From Scytolyngbya sp. HA4215-MV1 (GTDB taxonomy: Bacteria > Cyanobacteriota > Cyanobacteriia > Leptolyngbyales > Leptolyngbyaceae), in contig JAHHIA010000010.1 of assembly GCA_019359045.1 (NCBI GenBank), forward strand, positions 186,001 to 250,000: DNA of 64,000 nt, written 5' to 3'. The position numbers were made by a program, and so were the translations under genes. The notes under the pieces are model-generated. The model did no database searches. It worked only from the letters and a program-made list of their open reading frames with translations, and was not told the DNA's origin. This document shows positions 9,557-18,220 of this stretch, piece by piece; positions within the stretch are counted from its first letter, which is position 1, and every line of letters begins with the position of its first letter.

Positions 9557-9817
9557 TCAAGAATATGAAAAGTAGACAGGTTCATCCTTTTGAGTGCTAG
9601 CAATTCTGCATCTAACGGGATGAACAGATTGCCCACAGTCAAAAGATGCAATCATCAATACAAATTCATGAACCGGATGCCTCTCAATCCGCTGCGATCG
9701 TCCAAAGATGAATTCGCTACGATCTGCCAGGTTATCTAAACCTGTAAGATTAAGAATAATTTCAGTGATCAACCAAACAGCAATCTGGAAAAAGGGTTTG
9801 AATCGCTGGGCTGACAT
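9557..9817 (-). CDS. Small membrane protein of unknown function
   Basis: 86 residues. The second of two adjacent ATGs (9817) has GGGAGG six bases upstream, a strong ribosome-binding site. The product opens MSAQRFKPFFQIAVWLITEI, then ILNLTGLDNLADRSEFIFG: one amphipathic or membrane helix followed by a polar tail. It lies 43 bp after the spondin gene and 26 bp before the HbpS-like gene, on the same strand. I infer a real gene from the start site and operon position; coding quality of the tail is uncertain. Confidence 0.55.
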   Translation of the reverse strand: MSAQRFKPFFQIAVWLITEIILNLTGLDNLADRSEFIFGRSQRIERHPVHEFVLMIASFDCGQSVHPVRCRIASTQKDEPVYFSYS

Positions 9818-9860
9818 CATTGACCTCCCAAATCTTTGCATTGATGTGCGAGATGATCCC

Positions 9861-10643
9861 TTAGGTTTGTGGCGTAATTATGACTCGCATCACCTGACCC
9901 GTCTGTGGATAGGTAAAGGAATCTTTAACAATGCGAACCACACCGTTCTCAGCTTTGCCTGTATTCACTGCCTTTTGGCGAGGTCCTTGCTCAGAGCCAA
10001 TTCCGGGTTCCTGATTCACCTCAGTACCCACATCCCATAGCAAAACTTGATCAGTGACATCTCCACTCACGGGATTGCCCTGGCGATCGAACAGCGCAAT
10101 GCCTGCATCCGCAGGACTATAGAATAGATCATTGGACTGTCCAAACATGGTTGCAAAAGACAACTTTTCGCCTGGGGATGCCTGAATTGTGAATTCAAAC
10201 GCCTGTTCGGGACGAATACCTCCTACTTTATTTGCACCCACAGCAGTATTAAACACACCACTGGCAAGGACTTCTGGCTGCTTTTGCAAGGATTTTGCCA
10301 GTTGAGTCGGATTGCCATCTTCTGCGATCGCTTCCAGCCCTTGTCCGCGATCTCGCTTTCCAGTCTTGAACAACGGCGCATTGTTGCGATGTACCAACCA
10401 AGCTCCTGGCGAAAAATCGAGTGTCCACTGGGTTCCATCAGATGCTGTCTGCCCATTCCAGGCAGAGATATTTTCTACACGCACCTTAAACTGGGTTACC
10501 TGAGCAGAACGAGATTGGGCAACTTCAGATAATGTAGGGTGAGTAGGATTATTAAATTGCCAAGTGGACAGCGCTGTCGATTGTGACCCAATCACTGTTG
10601 CAGTAGCAATGAACAGACCCATAGTAAGTTGATGAATTCGCAT
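9861..10643 (-). CDS. Exported spondin-domain protein
   Basis: 260 residues from the ATG at 10643; a GTG directly before it is possible, and AGGAAG lies 5 to 8 bases upstream. It begins with a signal peptide (MRIHQLTMGLFIATATVIGS). Residues about 45-255 match the Spondin_N pattern: FKVRVENISAW, LDFSPGAWLVHRNNAPLFKTG, GLEAIAEDGNPTQLAKSL, PGEKLSFATMFGQSNDLFYS, and D-x-G-T-E-V-N-Q-EPG. In animals this domain binds membranes and calcium. Bacterial versions are uncharacterised extracellular proteins. It is the first gene of the leftward set ending with the SMP-30 gene. Confidence 0.85.
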   Translation of the reverse strand: MRIHQLTMGLFIATATVIGSQSTALSTWQFNNPTHPTLSEVAQSRSAQVTQFKVRVENISAWNGQTASDGTQWTLDFSPGAWLVHRNNAPLFKTGKRDRGQGLEAIAEDGNPTQLAKSLQKQPEVLASGVFNTAVGANKVGGIRPEQAFEFTIQASPGEKLSFATMFGQSNDLFYSPADAGIALFDRQGNPVSGDVTDQVLLWDVGTEVNQEPGIGSEQGPRQKAVNTGKAENGVVRIVKDSFTYPQTGQVMRVIITPQT

Positions 10644-11069
10644 CACAAAATCTTCCTCAGATGATTGATTTAACGCAGTTATATCCATCCAGTGCCCCGT
10701 ATCTCAACCCGCTTGTTGGGAGGGGTGGCTGAATGCTTGAGTATGATTAAATGTTCCTAGCCTTAATTGCTGCTGATAACCACACTGAATCCAGATAAAG
10801 CTTTGCTGAAAATCACCTGAGAAGCAATTTGATTGAGTCAGGGCAGCAATACCTGGAAGGGTGCAAGGTTTTGTATCCTTCCAGCTTGATGACTTGTGAC
10901 ATCATTACAGCAATACAGCAATTTTCGGACAAGTAAGCCACAGTTCGGTGAATGAGTCGATGGGTCTGAGTGTGGCTTATGCAAGTGAAAACGGCTGTAA
11001 GATAGGGCGATAGGTCGCAGGAGTTCAAAGATAGGATGTCAGGCGATCGTCTTTAATGCCGCTCAAACT
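10644..11069. other. Intergenic region with two small hairpins
   Basis: No gene is supported here. CTGGAAGG / CCTTCCAG at 10853-10884 is an 8-bp perfect stem. A second stem, AAGCCACA with TGTGGCTT, spans about 10936-10980. Either could end the leftward methyltransferase transcript or belong to the leader of the spondin operon. Confidence 0.4.
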
Positions 11070-11657
11070 CTAACGCCGCTCAAATAAATCTAGCCGATAT
11101 TGCTCGTAGCGGTGTTCTGTGAGCAGACGAAACTTGGCAGGCACCCCTTCGCGAAAAGCCTCATGAACCTGATCGCCTGTCAGGGGTAACTCTTGGGCAT
11201 CCACCGTCCAGTGCACCAGTAACAGATGTCCGCTCGGAACCAAAGCGTCAAAAATCTGCTGTTGCGCTTTTCTAAGATCTTGCCAGCACCAGTAGTACCC
11301 TACCTCAGACAATAAAATGAGGTCGAACTTTTCCTTAGGAAATTGCTGGGGAACCTGCATTTGCTGGAACCGAACGTTCGGCAGGTGCTGGCAGCGTTGC
11401 ATCGCTTCTTTTTGCGCCCGATCAACCACATCTACCGAAAGAACCCTCTCGCAACGATCGCCTAACAGTTCGGTCAATACACCGATAGAGCCACCAATCT
11501 CAAAAGCGGATTGATAGCGGGGTTTGGGCAGTGCTGCCAAAGTCGTTGCATACTTTTGGGCTTCGTATTGGCTCGTTTTAAATTGCCAGGGATCGGGATT
11601 GGTCTGATAGAGTGCCTCAAAAAAATCAGGCGATAAAGATTCTGATTGACTCGTCAT
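11070..11657 (-). CDS. NodS-like SAM-dependent methyltransferase
   Basis: 195 residues. The N-terminal FFEALYQTNPDPWQFKTSQY is characteristic of NodS-type enzymes, followed by the SAM-binding motif FEIGGSIGVLTELLGDRCER and the acidic motif VLSVDVVD. The third conserved segment is DLILLSEVGYYW. NodS N-methylates deacetylated chitooligosaccharide. Here the upstream deacetylase (PIG-L, 57 bp away) would create a free amine, so N-methylation of a deacetylated sugar is a reasonable inference. It is the last gene of the four-gene operon. Confidence 0.85.
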   Translation of the reverse strand: MTSQSESLSPDFFEALYQTNPDPWQFKTSQYEAQKYATTLAALPKPRYQSAFEIGGSIGVLTELLGDRCERVLSVDVVDRAQKEAMQRCQHLPNVRFQQMQVPQQFPKEKFDLILLSEVGYYWCWQDLRKAQQQIFDALVPSGHLLLVHWTVDAQELPLTGDQVHEAFREGVPAKFRLLTEHRYEQYRLDLFERR

Positions 11658-11714
11658 AGATTGATCAATGAAAACTGCGTCGATTTCTTGGATTACTTAC
11701 GGTGAATGCTGAGG

Positions 11715-12482
11715 TCAGTCACGATCGGTTTTTAAGGTTTGCCTGTCTACCTCAAGATAAATTTCCCAGGAGCGAGTGAAGTTTTTGAGCATATCGGTGC
11801 TGAGCCGAAATCCGGTCGGATCATCCTGAATTAACGCAGTGGTTTGCGATCGGTAGGCTGCAATTGCCTGCCGCTTCTGGGGCAAAACTGCACTAATATC
11901 GAGTCGCCAAGCAGCAAACCTGTCTTGAATTGGCAATTGTCCGCTCTGTTGGGGATCCCAATCCCAAATGGGATACTCAATTAACCGAGGTTGAAATGGT
12001 AAATCGGCTAAAGCCGCCCGTATCAACTGCCACGCTGCCCGATGATCGGGATGGGGGTCGTATCGCCAGGGCAAAAAAATCACTGCTGGTATCACGCTTT
12101 CTAGGTAAAGACTGCAACGAATTCTGGCGCTGCGTCCTTCAGGTGTTGAGATAGCAGGCACGGCTCCGTCTTGCAGTTGCAAAAACGTCACAAATTCTGC
12201 GGGCACCCCTAGAATCGACACTCCTGCGATCGTTTCGTCTTCTCGTAACGCCTGCAAAACTGGAGGGGGATACTGTTGAGAATTTGGATGAGATTGGGTG
12301 CCATCGCTGATAACTAGAATCTGTACCTCGCAACCCAGTTGACGCGAAAGCGCGATCGCTCCCCCACACCCCAGCGTTTCATCATCAGGGTGAGGTGCCA
12401 CGACCAAAATAGGACTTTTGGCTATGGTCTGAATCGATCGCAAAGGCAGCTTTGTCGGTGACGCTAAGAATAGATTATTCAT
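11715..12482 (-). CDS. PIG-L family deacetylase
   Basis: 255 residues. The zinc-binding signature AxHPDDE is seen in VVAPHPDDETLGCGGAIAL (about residue 30). The downstream motif PHPDHRAAWQLI completes the metal site. The LmbE/PIG-L family removes acetyl groups from N-acetylglucosamine-type sugars, as in GPI-anchor, mycothiol and bacillithiol synthesis. The start overlaps the acyl-CoA dehydrogenase stop by 8 bp, so they are translationally coupled. Confidence 0.9.
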   Translation of the reverse strand: MNNLFLASPTKLPLRSIQTIAKSPILVVAPHPDDETLGCGGAIALSRQLGCEVQILVISDGTQSHPNSQQYPPPVLQALREDETIAGVSILGVPAEFVTFLQLQDGAVPAISTPEGRSARIRCSLYLESVIPAVIFLPWRYDPHPDHRAAWQLIRAALADLPFQPRLIEYPIWDWDPQQSGQLPIQDRFAAWRLDISAVLPQKRQAIAAYRSQTTALIQDDPTGFRLSTDMLKNFTRSWEIYLEVDRQTLKTDRD

Positions 12483-13737
12483 GCATCCAAAGGGTGTTGA
12501 CAGTGGCTGGCTCTGCTAATACAAATTGCCCCACACTGGATAGCGCCACATCGAAGGCAGGTTGACGAAGATACAGGGTTAAATCTCGAATAATGCGCTC
12601 CATTGGGTAAGGGGGCAGCAATCCCCGGGTGCCAACACACCGTTCGCACAACTGCATCACCTCCATACAGATCTGTTCAATCGCCGTGCGGGTCATGTTG
12701 GTATAGGACACAAGTTGCTGCGATTGGGGTTGGGGGATAGTCGGATACCCGCCAAATACAGGTGCATAAGCGCTGATCTGATCTGCTGCACCACGCAGCC
12801 AGAGATTACCGCTCTCTAGCGCGATCGCCATTTTGCTCAGGCGTTCTTCTTGGTAAGGATGGTTGGTGTAGCCAATCTCACGTAAGTAAGCGCGCGTTGC
12901 ATCGAATAACGCCTCTGCACCACCCAACTGCACCGCCGCAAATCGGATCACTCCTGCTGTCAGCCAGGGTTGCCGATAGTAATCTCCGGGTTGCCCAATC
13001 AACGTACTGGCATCCACCTCAACCCCGGTAAAATCGACTTTGTAGCTGGCAGTAGCGCGCATTCCGGCTGGTTGCCACCAGTCCATATCGACCCTGGTTG
13101 ACACTTCGTCCATAGGTACAATACACATTTGCCACTGACCATCGGGCAGTGCCCCGTTCACAAACGGACGATCTACCTCGCCACAACCCGAAGCAAAAGT
13201 TTTAGCACCTTCCAGGCGATAGCATCCATTGTCTAGAGGAATCAGCTTCACTCCATCCGAGGCTTCTGCATTCCAAACGCCAAAGATTTTATGTCGATCG
13301 CGCGCATCCCGGGCATAGCGTTCAATTTGTGCTGGGGTGCCCAACGTTTGGATCAATTGCAGCGCATTGACATGACCTTCATAGATTCTGCCCACTGCCA
13401 GATTGCCCCAACCGATTTGTTTGAGCAGAGACAGAAGCGGTGCCGTCATGGTTGCTTCAATGCCCAACCCCAATCCGCCCAATTCTCGAAACAACGGTGC
13501 TGCCAGTAAGCCAGCCTGACAAATTTGCTCGAATTCTTCAGTTGGAAATGCGCCGTGGTGGTCGATCTCAGCAGCATGGTTGGCACAAAACTGAGCCAAA
13601 TCTGCACCCTGCTGCCGTAAATGCAGCATTGCAGCCGCACCACGATCGTCTAACGTCATTGGGGTAGGAATGAAGGTCTCCACCGTTTGAGCATTCACAG
13701 GTATTTTTTGTTGGAAAGTACTCATAATTTCAATCAT
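12475..13737 (-). CDS. Acyl-CoA dehydrogenase family protein
   Basis: 420 residues; an ATG at 13725 is an alternative start. The acyl-CoA dehydrogenase fold is recognisable: N-terminal helical domain (FCANHAAEIDHHGAFPTEEF and GLLAAPLFRELGGLGLGIEA), central beta domain (VWNAEASDGVKLI, YRLEGAKTFASGCGEVDRPF) and C-terminal helices. The usual catalytic glutamate region is not clear, as in many ACAD-like N- or S-oxidising members. It lies between the glycosyltransferase and PIG-L genes with 8-bp overlaps on both sides. Fatty acid beta-oxidation is unlikely; tailoring of the operon's product is more likely. Confidence 0.85.
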   Translation of the reverse strand: MIEIMSTFQQKIPVNAQTVETFIPTPMTLDDRGAAAMLHLRQQGADLAQFCANHAAEIDHHGAFPTEEFEQICQAGLLAAPLFRELGGLGLGIEATMTAPLLSLLKQIGWGNLAVGRIYEGHVNALQLIQTLGTPAQIERYARDARDRHKIFGVWNAEASDGVKLIPLDNGCYRLEGAKTFASGCGEVDRPFVNGALPDGQWQMCIVPMDEVSTRVDMDWWQPAGMRATASYKVDFTGVEVDASTLIGQPGDYYRQPWLTAGVIRFAAVQLGGAEALFDATRAYLREIGYTNHPYQEERLSKMAIALESGNLWLRGAADQISAYAPVFGGYPTIPQPQSQQLVSYTNMTRTAIEQICMEVMQLCERCVGTRGLLPPYPMERIIRDLTLYLRQPAFDVALSSVGQFVLAEPATVNTLWMHE

Positions 13738-15082
13738 GGGGGAGACAAAAATACTTTGCCTCTATCTCAAGACAAATATGATTCTCCTGAGAGACAATCG
13801 ATGGCAAGCAGGATGCAGGGGCAATGCGCAATTGATCCGCTATCGCAGTTCTGTAAGTGTCAGAAGTCGCTTTTTCCCGTCTGAGTTGATCCACAACCAG
13901 GCGCAGATCAGCGATCGTTTGTTCGATCGGTAGCAGAGACCAACGCTTTTGCCAGCCACCCTGCTGTTGTTGGCGCTGCTCAACCTGTTCTGCCAGCACA
14001 CCAAAGGGATGGGGCTGGCTCAATTGCCCGATCAGCCATTGAGGGCAAAGAGAGAGAGACTGGGCGATTGGGGCAACGTCGGCAAAAGTAACCAGATAGC
14101 CATTGAGTTTGCGTAACCATAATTGCCGTAGCTGATTACGCGCCCGAAATCGGGTAATCCACGCTTGGGCAGGCTCTACCAAAAAACATTGCTGGTGCTG
14201 CCCCATTTTTTTCCATTGTGCCAGTTGATTCGCAAGCCCTTGAGGGGCACGCCCAGTTTGCCGGGTGGAGGTGGTCACCCGCACCAGCGGACTATGGCGG
14301 AAGTGAGCATTGACTCGCCGCAAAGCTTGGTAAAACGCCACATCTTCGGGGGTGTGCACAGGTGGCATTCCTCCTGCCAACGCATACATTTCGGCGGTGA
14401 CAGCCAGACTGGCACCATAGTGCTGAAAGTGGCGCGGCAATGGATCAAAGGGATCAGGATCGAGGTAGGCTTCCAGCTCAGAAATCAGAAATTGGTAGCC
14501 AACCTCACGCAAATAGCAAGTTCGGGTATAGCGATCGAGATCTGCCCGACCCCTGAGATCGCTCAAAATCCTTCCTCCAACAGCATCGGCGCCCTGCTTG
14601 ATCTCGTAACGAATGGCTGCAATCCAGGTGGCACTGACTTGCGAATCGCCATCTGTGGACGCGATGATACCACGAGGACGTTTTAAGTATAAAAAACGCC
14701 GATAAGCTTCATCCATCAACAGTTGACGCACACGACCAATATATGCCTCTGAGGCGGGCAATGTTTGTGCGACGACATGTAAAACTAAGTGCGGATGCGT
14801 ACGAGCAAATTCCAACCCGATCGCGGCAGAATCATCGCTACAATTGTTGGCAAACAAAATGACTTCGTAACGATCGGGATGAAACCTTTGCTCATCCAAT
14901 TCGACCTGAGAAGCGAGGGCAGTCAATGTTTGCTCCAGTGTCTCAGCTTCATTGCGAACTGGGACGATCACGCAGACTTCACATTGTGGTAAGGGTGGCA
15001 CCTGAACTAGCGGTTTGTTTGAGCGTCTTAATTCAGGTAAAGCAGAGACGCCGATCGTTGCCGAAGGAAATCTATTTTCCAT
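13730..15082 (-). CDS. Family 2 glycosyltransferase
   Basis: 450 residues from the ATG at 15082, which has GAGGTG just upstream; the ATG at 15133 is an alternative. The GT-A fold begins at CEVCVIVPVRNEAETLEQTL. The DxD-type motif appears as STDGDSQVSATW, and a PPVHTPEDVAFYQAL segment supplies the acceptor-side ED. No membrane spans are evident, so a cytoplasmic enzyme is likely. It is the first gene of the four-gene leftward operon and overlaps the dehydrogenase by 8 bp. Confidence 0.85.
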   Translation of the reverse strand: MENRFPSATIGVSALPELRRSNKPLVQVPPLPQCEVCVIVPVRNEAETLEQTLTALASQVELDEQRFHPDRYEVILFANNCSDDSAAIGLEFARTHPHLVLHVVAQTLPASEAYIGRVRQLLMDEAYRRFLYLKRPRGIIASTDGDSQVSATWIAAIRYEIKQGADAVGGRILSDLRGRADLDRYTRTCYLREVGYQFLISELEAYLDPDPFDPLPRHFQHYGASLAVTAEMYALAGGMPPVHTPEDVAFYQALRRVNAHFRHSPLVRVTTSTRQTGRAPQGLANQLAQWKKMGQHQQCFLVEPAQAWITRFRARNQLRQLWLRKLNGYLVTFADVAPIAQSLSLCPQWLIGQLSQPHPFGVLAEQVEQRQQQQGGWQKRWSLLPIEQTIADLRLVVDQLRREKATSDTYRTAIADQLRIAPASCLPSIVSQENHICLEIEAKYFCLPHD

Positions 15083-15145
15083 ACACCTCACTTCTTCGGT
15101 CAAAACAGTGACCAAAAAAGAGATGAGAAGCAATATTCATAAGAA

Positions 15146-15177
15146 AATGAGTTGTAACTCTAGGGATACAACTCATT
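15146..15177 (-). promoter_or_regulatory. Hairpin in the leader of the glycosyltransferase operon
   Basis: A perfect 11-bp stem (AATGAGTTGTA / TACAACTCATT) with a 10-nt loop lies 64 bp upstream of the operon start. Read on the minus strand it is followed by TTCTTAT, so it could be an attenuator. It could equally be an operator or transcript-stability element. Confidence 0.4.
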
Positions 15178-15406
15178 CTTCAAAAAATTTCGCTCGGTTT
15201 ACTCTGTCTTGTGAGGGAATTAGAGATGAGACTTCCGACATCAATTTTTACGAACCGCTTCGGCTCGAAAGATGGAGACTGACCCATCTATCGTCTGGTG
15301 TGCAAAACTTCGACAGCAAAGTAATTTAGCGATGTGGATATTGTAGAGACGATCGTCCTATTCTCCAGATCGCTTGCTTTCGCTGCAATGCCTGCCTGTG
15401 ATTGGG

Positions 15407-16435
15407 CTATTCGCTATCCCGACCAATCTGCGTGATGGAAGGCGTTTCTTTCGGTAAATGCAAACGATACTGCGGAGAGGAGGGTGGCGATTTGCGCCGC
15501 CGAGTCACCAAAAAGATGCCTGACAGAATCAACGCGAAACCGACACCGTGAAACCAATGTAAGTGTTCGCCCAGCAACAGCACTGCCATCATGCTGCCAA
15601 ACACAGGCACCAAGTGAATAAACAACCCGGCTCGATTTGCCCCAATCAGTTCTACTCCTCGGTTATAGAAAAGATAGGACAGAATCGACGGAAAGACTGC
15701 CACATATCCGACCGAAAGAATCGTGACAGAATTCAATGGCACCGGATGTCCTGAGAGGGTTTCTGCAATGTAAAGCGGAAGTAACAGGGTAGAACCCAAC
15801 GCAAATGTCACAGTCAGAAAGCTAAACGGATGCATGACCGGACGGAGGCGTAATAGCGCCGTGTAAGTCGCATAACCAGCTACCCCCAGGAGGACAATCA
15901 AATCGCCTCGATTGAGCGACAAAGTGACTAGGAGATGCCAATCCCCATGGATGATCACCATAATCGCACCGATCGAAGAAATTAGAATTCCGATCGCCTG
16001 CCAAATTGTCAGAGTTTCGCGAAAAAATAGATAAGACAACAAAACTACCATCAACGGCATGGATGACTGCATCAACACCGCATTAATTGCAGTCGTGAAG
16101 TGGAGTCCTTTGTAAAACAGTGTATTAAAACAAGCAACCCCTAAGGCTGAAAGTAGCCACATCATCTTCCAATGGCGTAAAATTTGCTGCCAATCTCGGC
16201 GCAAGTATCGCCATGTGGTCGGTAAAACAATTAAAAAAGCACAAAACCAGCGCCAGAATGCAAGCCCCACCGCCGGAATTTGATCATGTACGGCTCGCCC
16301 CAGAACAGCATTTCCCGCCCAAAATAGAACCGTTAGCGTTAACAACAAATAAGGAAAATTAAACAGATTTTGTAGGGCAATAGAAGACTTGGGCGATCCT
16401 CCAAGACCCTCCTGCAAAAATCGATTACGCACCAT
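15407..16435 (-). CDS. EamA/DMT-family transporter
   Basis: 342 residues with about ten membrane spans in two EamA repeats (residues about 25-155 and 170-310). Typical signatures are LFWAGNAVLGRAVHDQIPAV in the first repeat, and YLFYNRGVELIGANRAGLFI followed by HLVPVFGSMMAVLLLGE in the second. Drug/metabolite transporters of this type export amino acids or small metabolites across the inner membrane; the substrate cannot be told. It lies 270 bp from the glycosyltransferase operon on the same strand, so it might export that product, but nothing shows cotranscription. Confidence 0.9.
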   Translation of the reverse strand: MVRNRFLQEGLGGSPKSSIALQNLFNFPYLLLTLTVLFWAGNAVLGRAVHDQIPAVGLAFWRWFCAFLIVLPTTWRYLRRDWQQILRHWKMMWLLSALGVACFNTLFYKGLHFTTAINAVLMQSSMPLMVVLLSYLFFRETLTIWQAIGILISSIGAIMVIIHGDWHLLVTLSLNRGDLIVLLGVAGYATYTALLRLRPVMHPFSFLTVTFALGSTLLLPLYIAETLSGHPVPLNSVTILSVGYVAVFPSILSYLFYNRGVELIGANRAGLFIHLVPVFGSMMAVLLLGEHLHWFHGVGFALILSGIFLVTRRRKSPPSSPQYRLHLPKETPSITQIGRDSE

Positions 16436-17028
16436 GAACTTGCCTCTGGCTTTATGAATTAATGCTTTGTCTGTGTTCCAGCCATTGATTCAGGAACATC
16501 CCGTGAGAATAAAAGGTATCTCTACGGACGTTTCGCTCTCACTGTTAATTCTTGAATTAGAGGGTGTTTGAAAAGGTGCTCACTGTGATGTTGAGCGCTC
16601 AGAGATCCCCCCTAGCCCCCCTTAAAAAGGGGGGGATCAGCCTCAAAGTCCCCCTTAAAAAGGGGGATTTAGGGGGATCGTATCTGTTGCTACTTGCGAA
16701 AGGACTTTTAAAACATCCTCTTAGGAATTAAAAAACAATTGTTGACTGGTTTGAATTCCCAGTCTCAAACCACCAATGTTTCAAGAACATCCTTGCATCC
16801 AGTCTTGCAAGCTTGTCCTATTCTTTAATCTCTTCTCATAGAAGAGAAGGTGAACCGGATTAAATTCTAGGTTCTACTCCAGAAAAAGAACTTAAAGGCA
16901 GGAAAACAAGACCAGCATACCTACTCAAAACAGTGGATCGAAAGCGCCCAATTCAGAACAATTAATTCAGAACCACCAATTCAGAACTCTTGAAAAAACT
17001 ATCTGTGGTATCTTATTAGGTCATCCGT
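16436..17028. other. Intergenic region containing a MITE-like repeat
   Basis: A 593-bp spacer. Apart from the MITE-like element at 16560-16720 I see a small hairpin, GGTTTGA with TCAAACC, at about 16748-16771. No coding region is supported. Confidence 0.5.
16560..16720 (+). repeat. MITE-like element, 161 bp, full-length copy
   Basis: The ends are imperfect inverted repeats, GAGGGTGTTTGAAAA and TTTTAAAACATCCTC, matching at 13 of 15 positions. The element is flanked on both sides by TTA (16557-16559 and 16721-16723), a likely target duplication. The interior holds two G/C palindromes around TTAAAAA. The last 117 bases align without gaps to 22163-22279. Too short to encode a transposase, so any movement would need one supplied in trans. 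Confidence 0.75.
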
Positions 17029-17433
17029 TCACTCAGAACTTCTACTGAGGTTTGAAAGCAGGTGCATTACCTGCTCTGCTTTTTCGATCGGAACAAACAG
17101 ATGATCGTGATAGTAAGCAGAAACCGGATTAACACTAATCCCATGTTCTGCTAGGTTACCCAGAATCACCGCCAAAAAACCAACGGCTTCTAAACTAGAG
17201 TGGATATTCAAGGTTATCATTCTGGAACAGTATTCGTAATGAAACCCTGACTTTTCTGCATCTGTCCGTGTCAAAATCAAACTCATTCCTTCTGATTCAC
17301 AAAATTGACCGATCGGAGTTGCGGCTAGACTCGTTGCCTGTTCAATCGAGACTGAACAAAAAACATAGTCTTCGGGTTGGAGCTTTGGCTGCATTGCCTG
17401 CAAAAGCTGGGATAGATGCTTTTCTCCCGACAT
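17029..17433 (-). CDS. ACT-domain protein
   Basis: 134 residues. Two ACT-like halves can be seen: YVFCSVSIEQATSLAATPIG with MSLILTRTDAEKSGFHYEYC, and RMITLNIHSSLEAVGFLAVI with HGISVNPVSAYYHDHLFVP. The second is the usual ACT fold with the GISVNPVSAYYHDHLFVP motif common to stand-alone ACT proteins of the COG3602 type. Such proteins are thought to sense amino acids; no ligand is known. It is a single gene, with spacers on both sides. Confidence 0.8.
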   Translation of the reverse strand: MSGEKHLSQLLQAMQPKLQPEDYVFCSVSIEQATSLAATPIGQFCESEGMSLILTRTDAEKSGFHYEYCSRMITLNIHSSLEAVGFLAVILGNLAEHGISVNPVSAYYHDHLFVPIEKAEQVMHLLSNLSRSSE

Positions 17434-17924
17434 TAATTTTAATCAAAATATAATATGAATCATGATTATTAATGTACCGTTTTTGGGGGATATTTCAACC
17501 CTGATATTTCCTCCTCCAGAATTCAGTTGAGGTAGATCGGGGCGGATTTCACAACGTATTGACTCTGATTGAGCGAGTACGGTTATGCGCTGTAATTTTT
17601 GTTGCTTCACCGATAGATTTAGATCGTTAATTACGGAGTGAATCACCGTATAAACACTGTTCAGTACTGTCGGTAATTGTTCGTTGCTTTTGCCTTTCTT
17701 CCTGGTTCTATCCGTTCCTAAATCCGTTGCTTTTCTGAATGCTCTTCTGATGTCACTATGATCGCTCAGTGACGAACATAAAGGTTGCTAGTTGAATTCA
17801 GTTTAGATTCACTCAGTATTCCATCCAATTAATATGTTTAAGCGGCACAGAAAGAGAGTTAGAAATTGATTCAATGATGATTCTCTAAAATAGAGAATCG
17901 CGATCGATAAGGTCACATTGATTA
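17434..17924. other. Intergenic region, about 490 bp
   Basis: No gene is supported. A 67-residue open frame on the minus strand has no ribosome-binding site or recognisable motif. The sequence is AT-rich with scattered short direct repeats of no clear meaning. Confidence 0.4.
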
Positions 17925-18184
17925 ATGATTAAGGTGTCGTTGTCACGCTCAATGTTTGCGATCGTTCATTCACGCTGGATGTTGCTGCGGTAGATGGAAT
18001 TCAGTTACCGAAGTTATGTTGCAAGGGTAGATGTGTAGATTGTATTGGTCGGATTGTGTGTGCTGAAGTTGATCAGTCAGCTCAATCTTTTTGGGAAGAG
18101 GCTGCAATCAATGCTAGGTTTGTATTACTTTGTGTCGCACGTCCCCGTTCAGATTGCACGATTGCGACAGATCTACTCAATTGA
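17925..18184 (+). pseudogene. [2Fe-2S] plant-type ferredoxin, frameshifted near its start
   Basis: From 17933 to the TGA at 18182-18184 the frame reads a plant-type ferredoxin. The four iron ligands are intact: LCCKGRCVDC gives C-x4-C-x2-C, and the fourth cysteine (FVLLCVA) follows after exactly 29 residues. The tail RPRSDCTIATDLLN matches the family ending. That frame has no ATG, GTG or TTG between the in-frame TAA at 17930 and the conserved region. The nearest ATG (17925) is in another frame, so one base appears lost or gained. The core is otherwise undamaged, so the break is recent, a sequencing error, or a recoding signal. It lies 36 bp before thioredoxin. Confidence 0.75.
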
Positions 18185-18220
18185 GCCATTAATTTACAAA
18201 AAATTAGAGGAAAGTTGATT

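Noticed and set aside
16740-16775. Sequence resembling the T-arm of a tRNA (GGTTTGAATTCCCAG)
   Set aside because: No acceptor or anticodon stem can be built around it.
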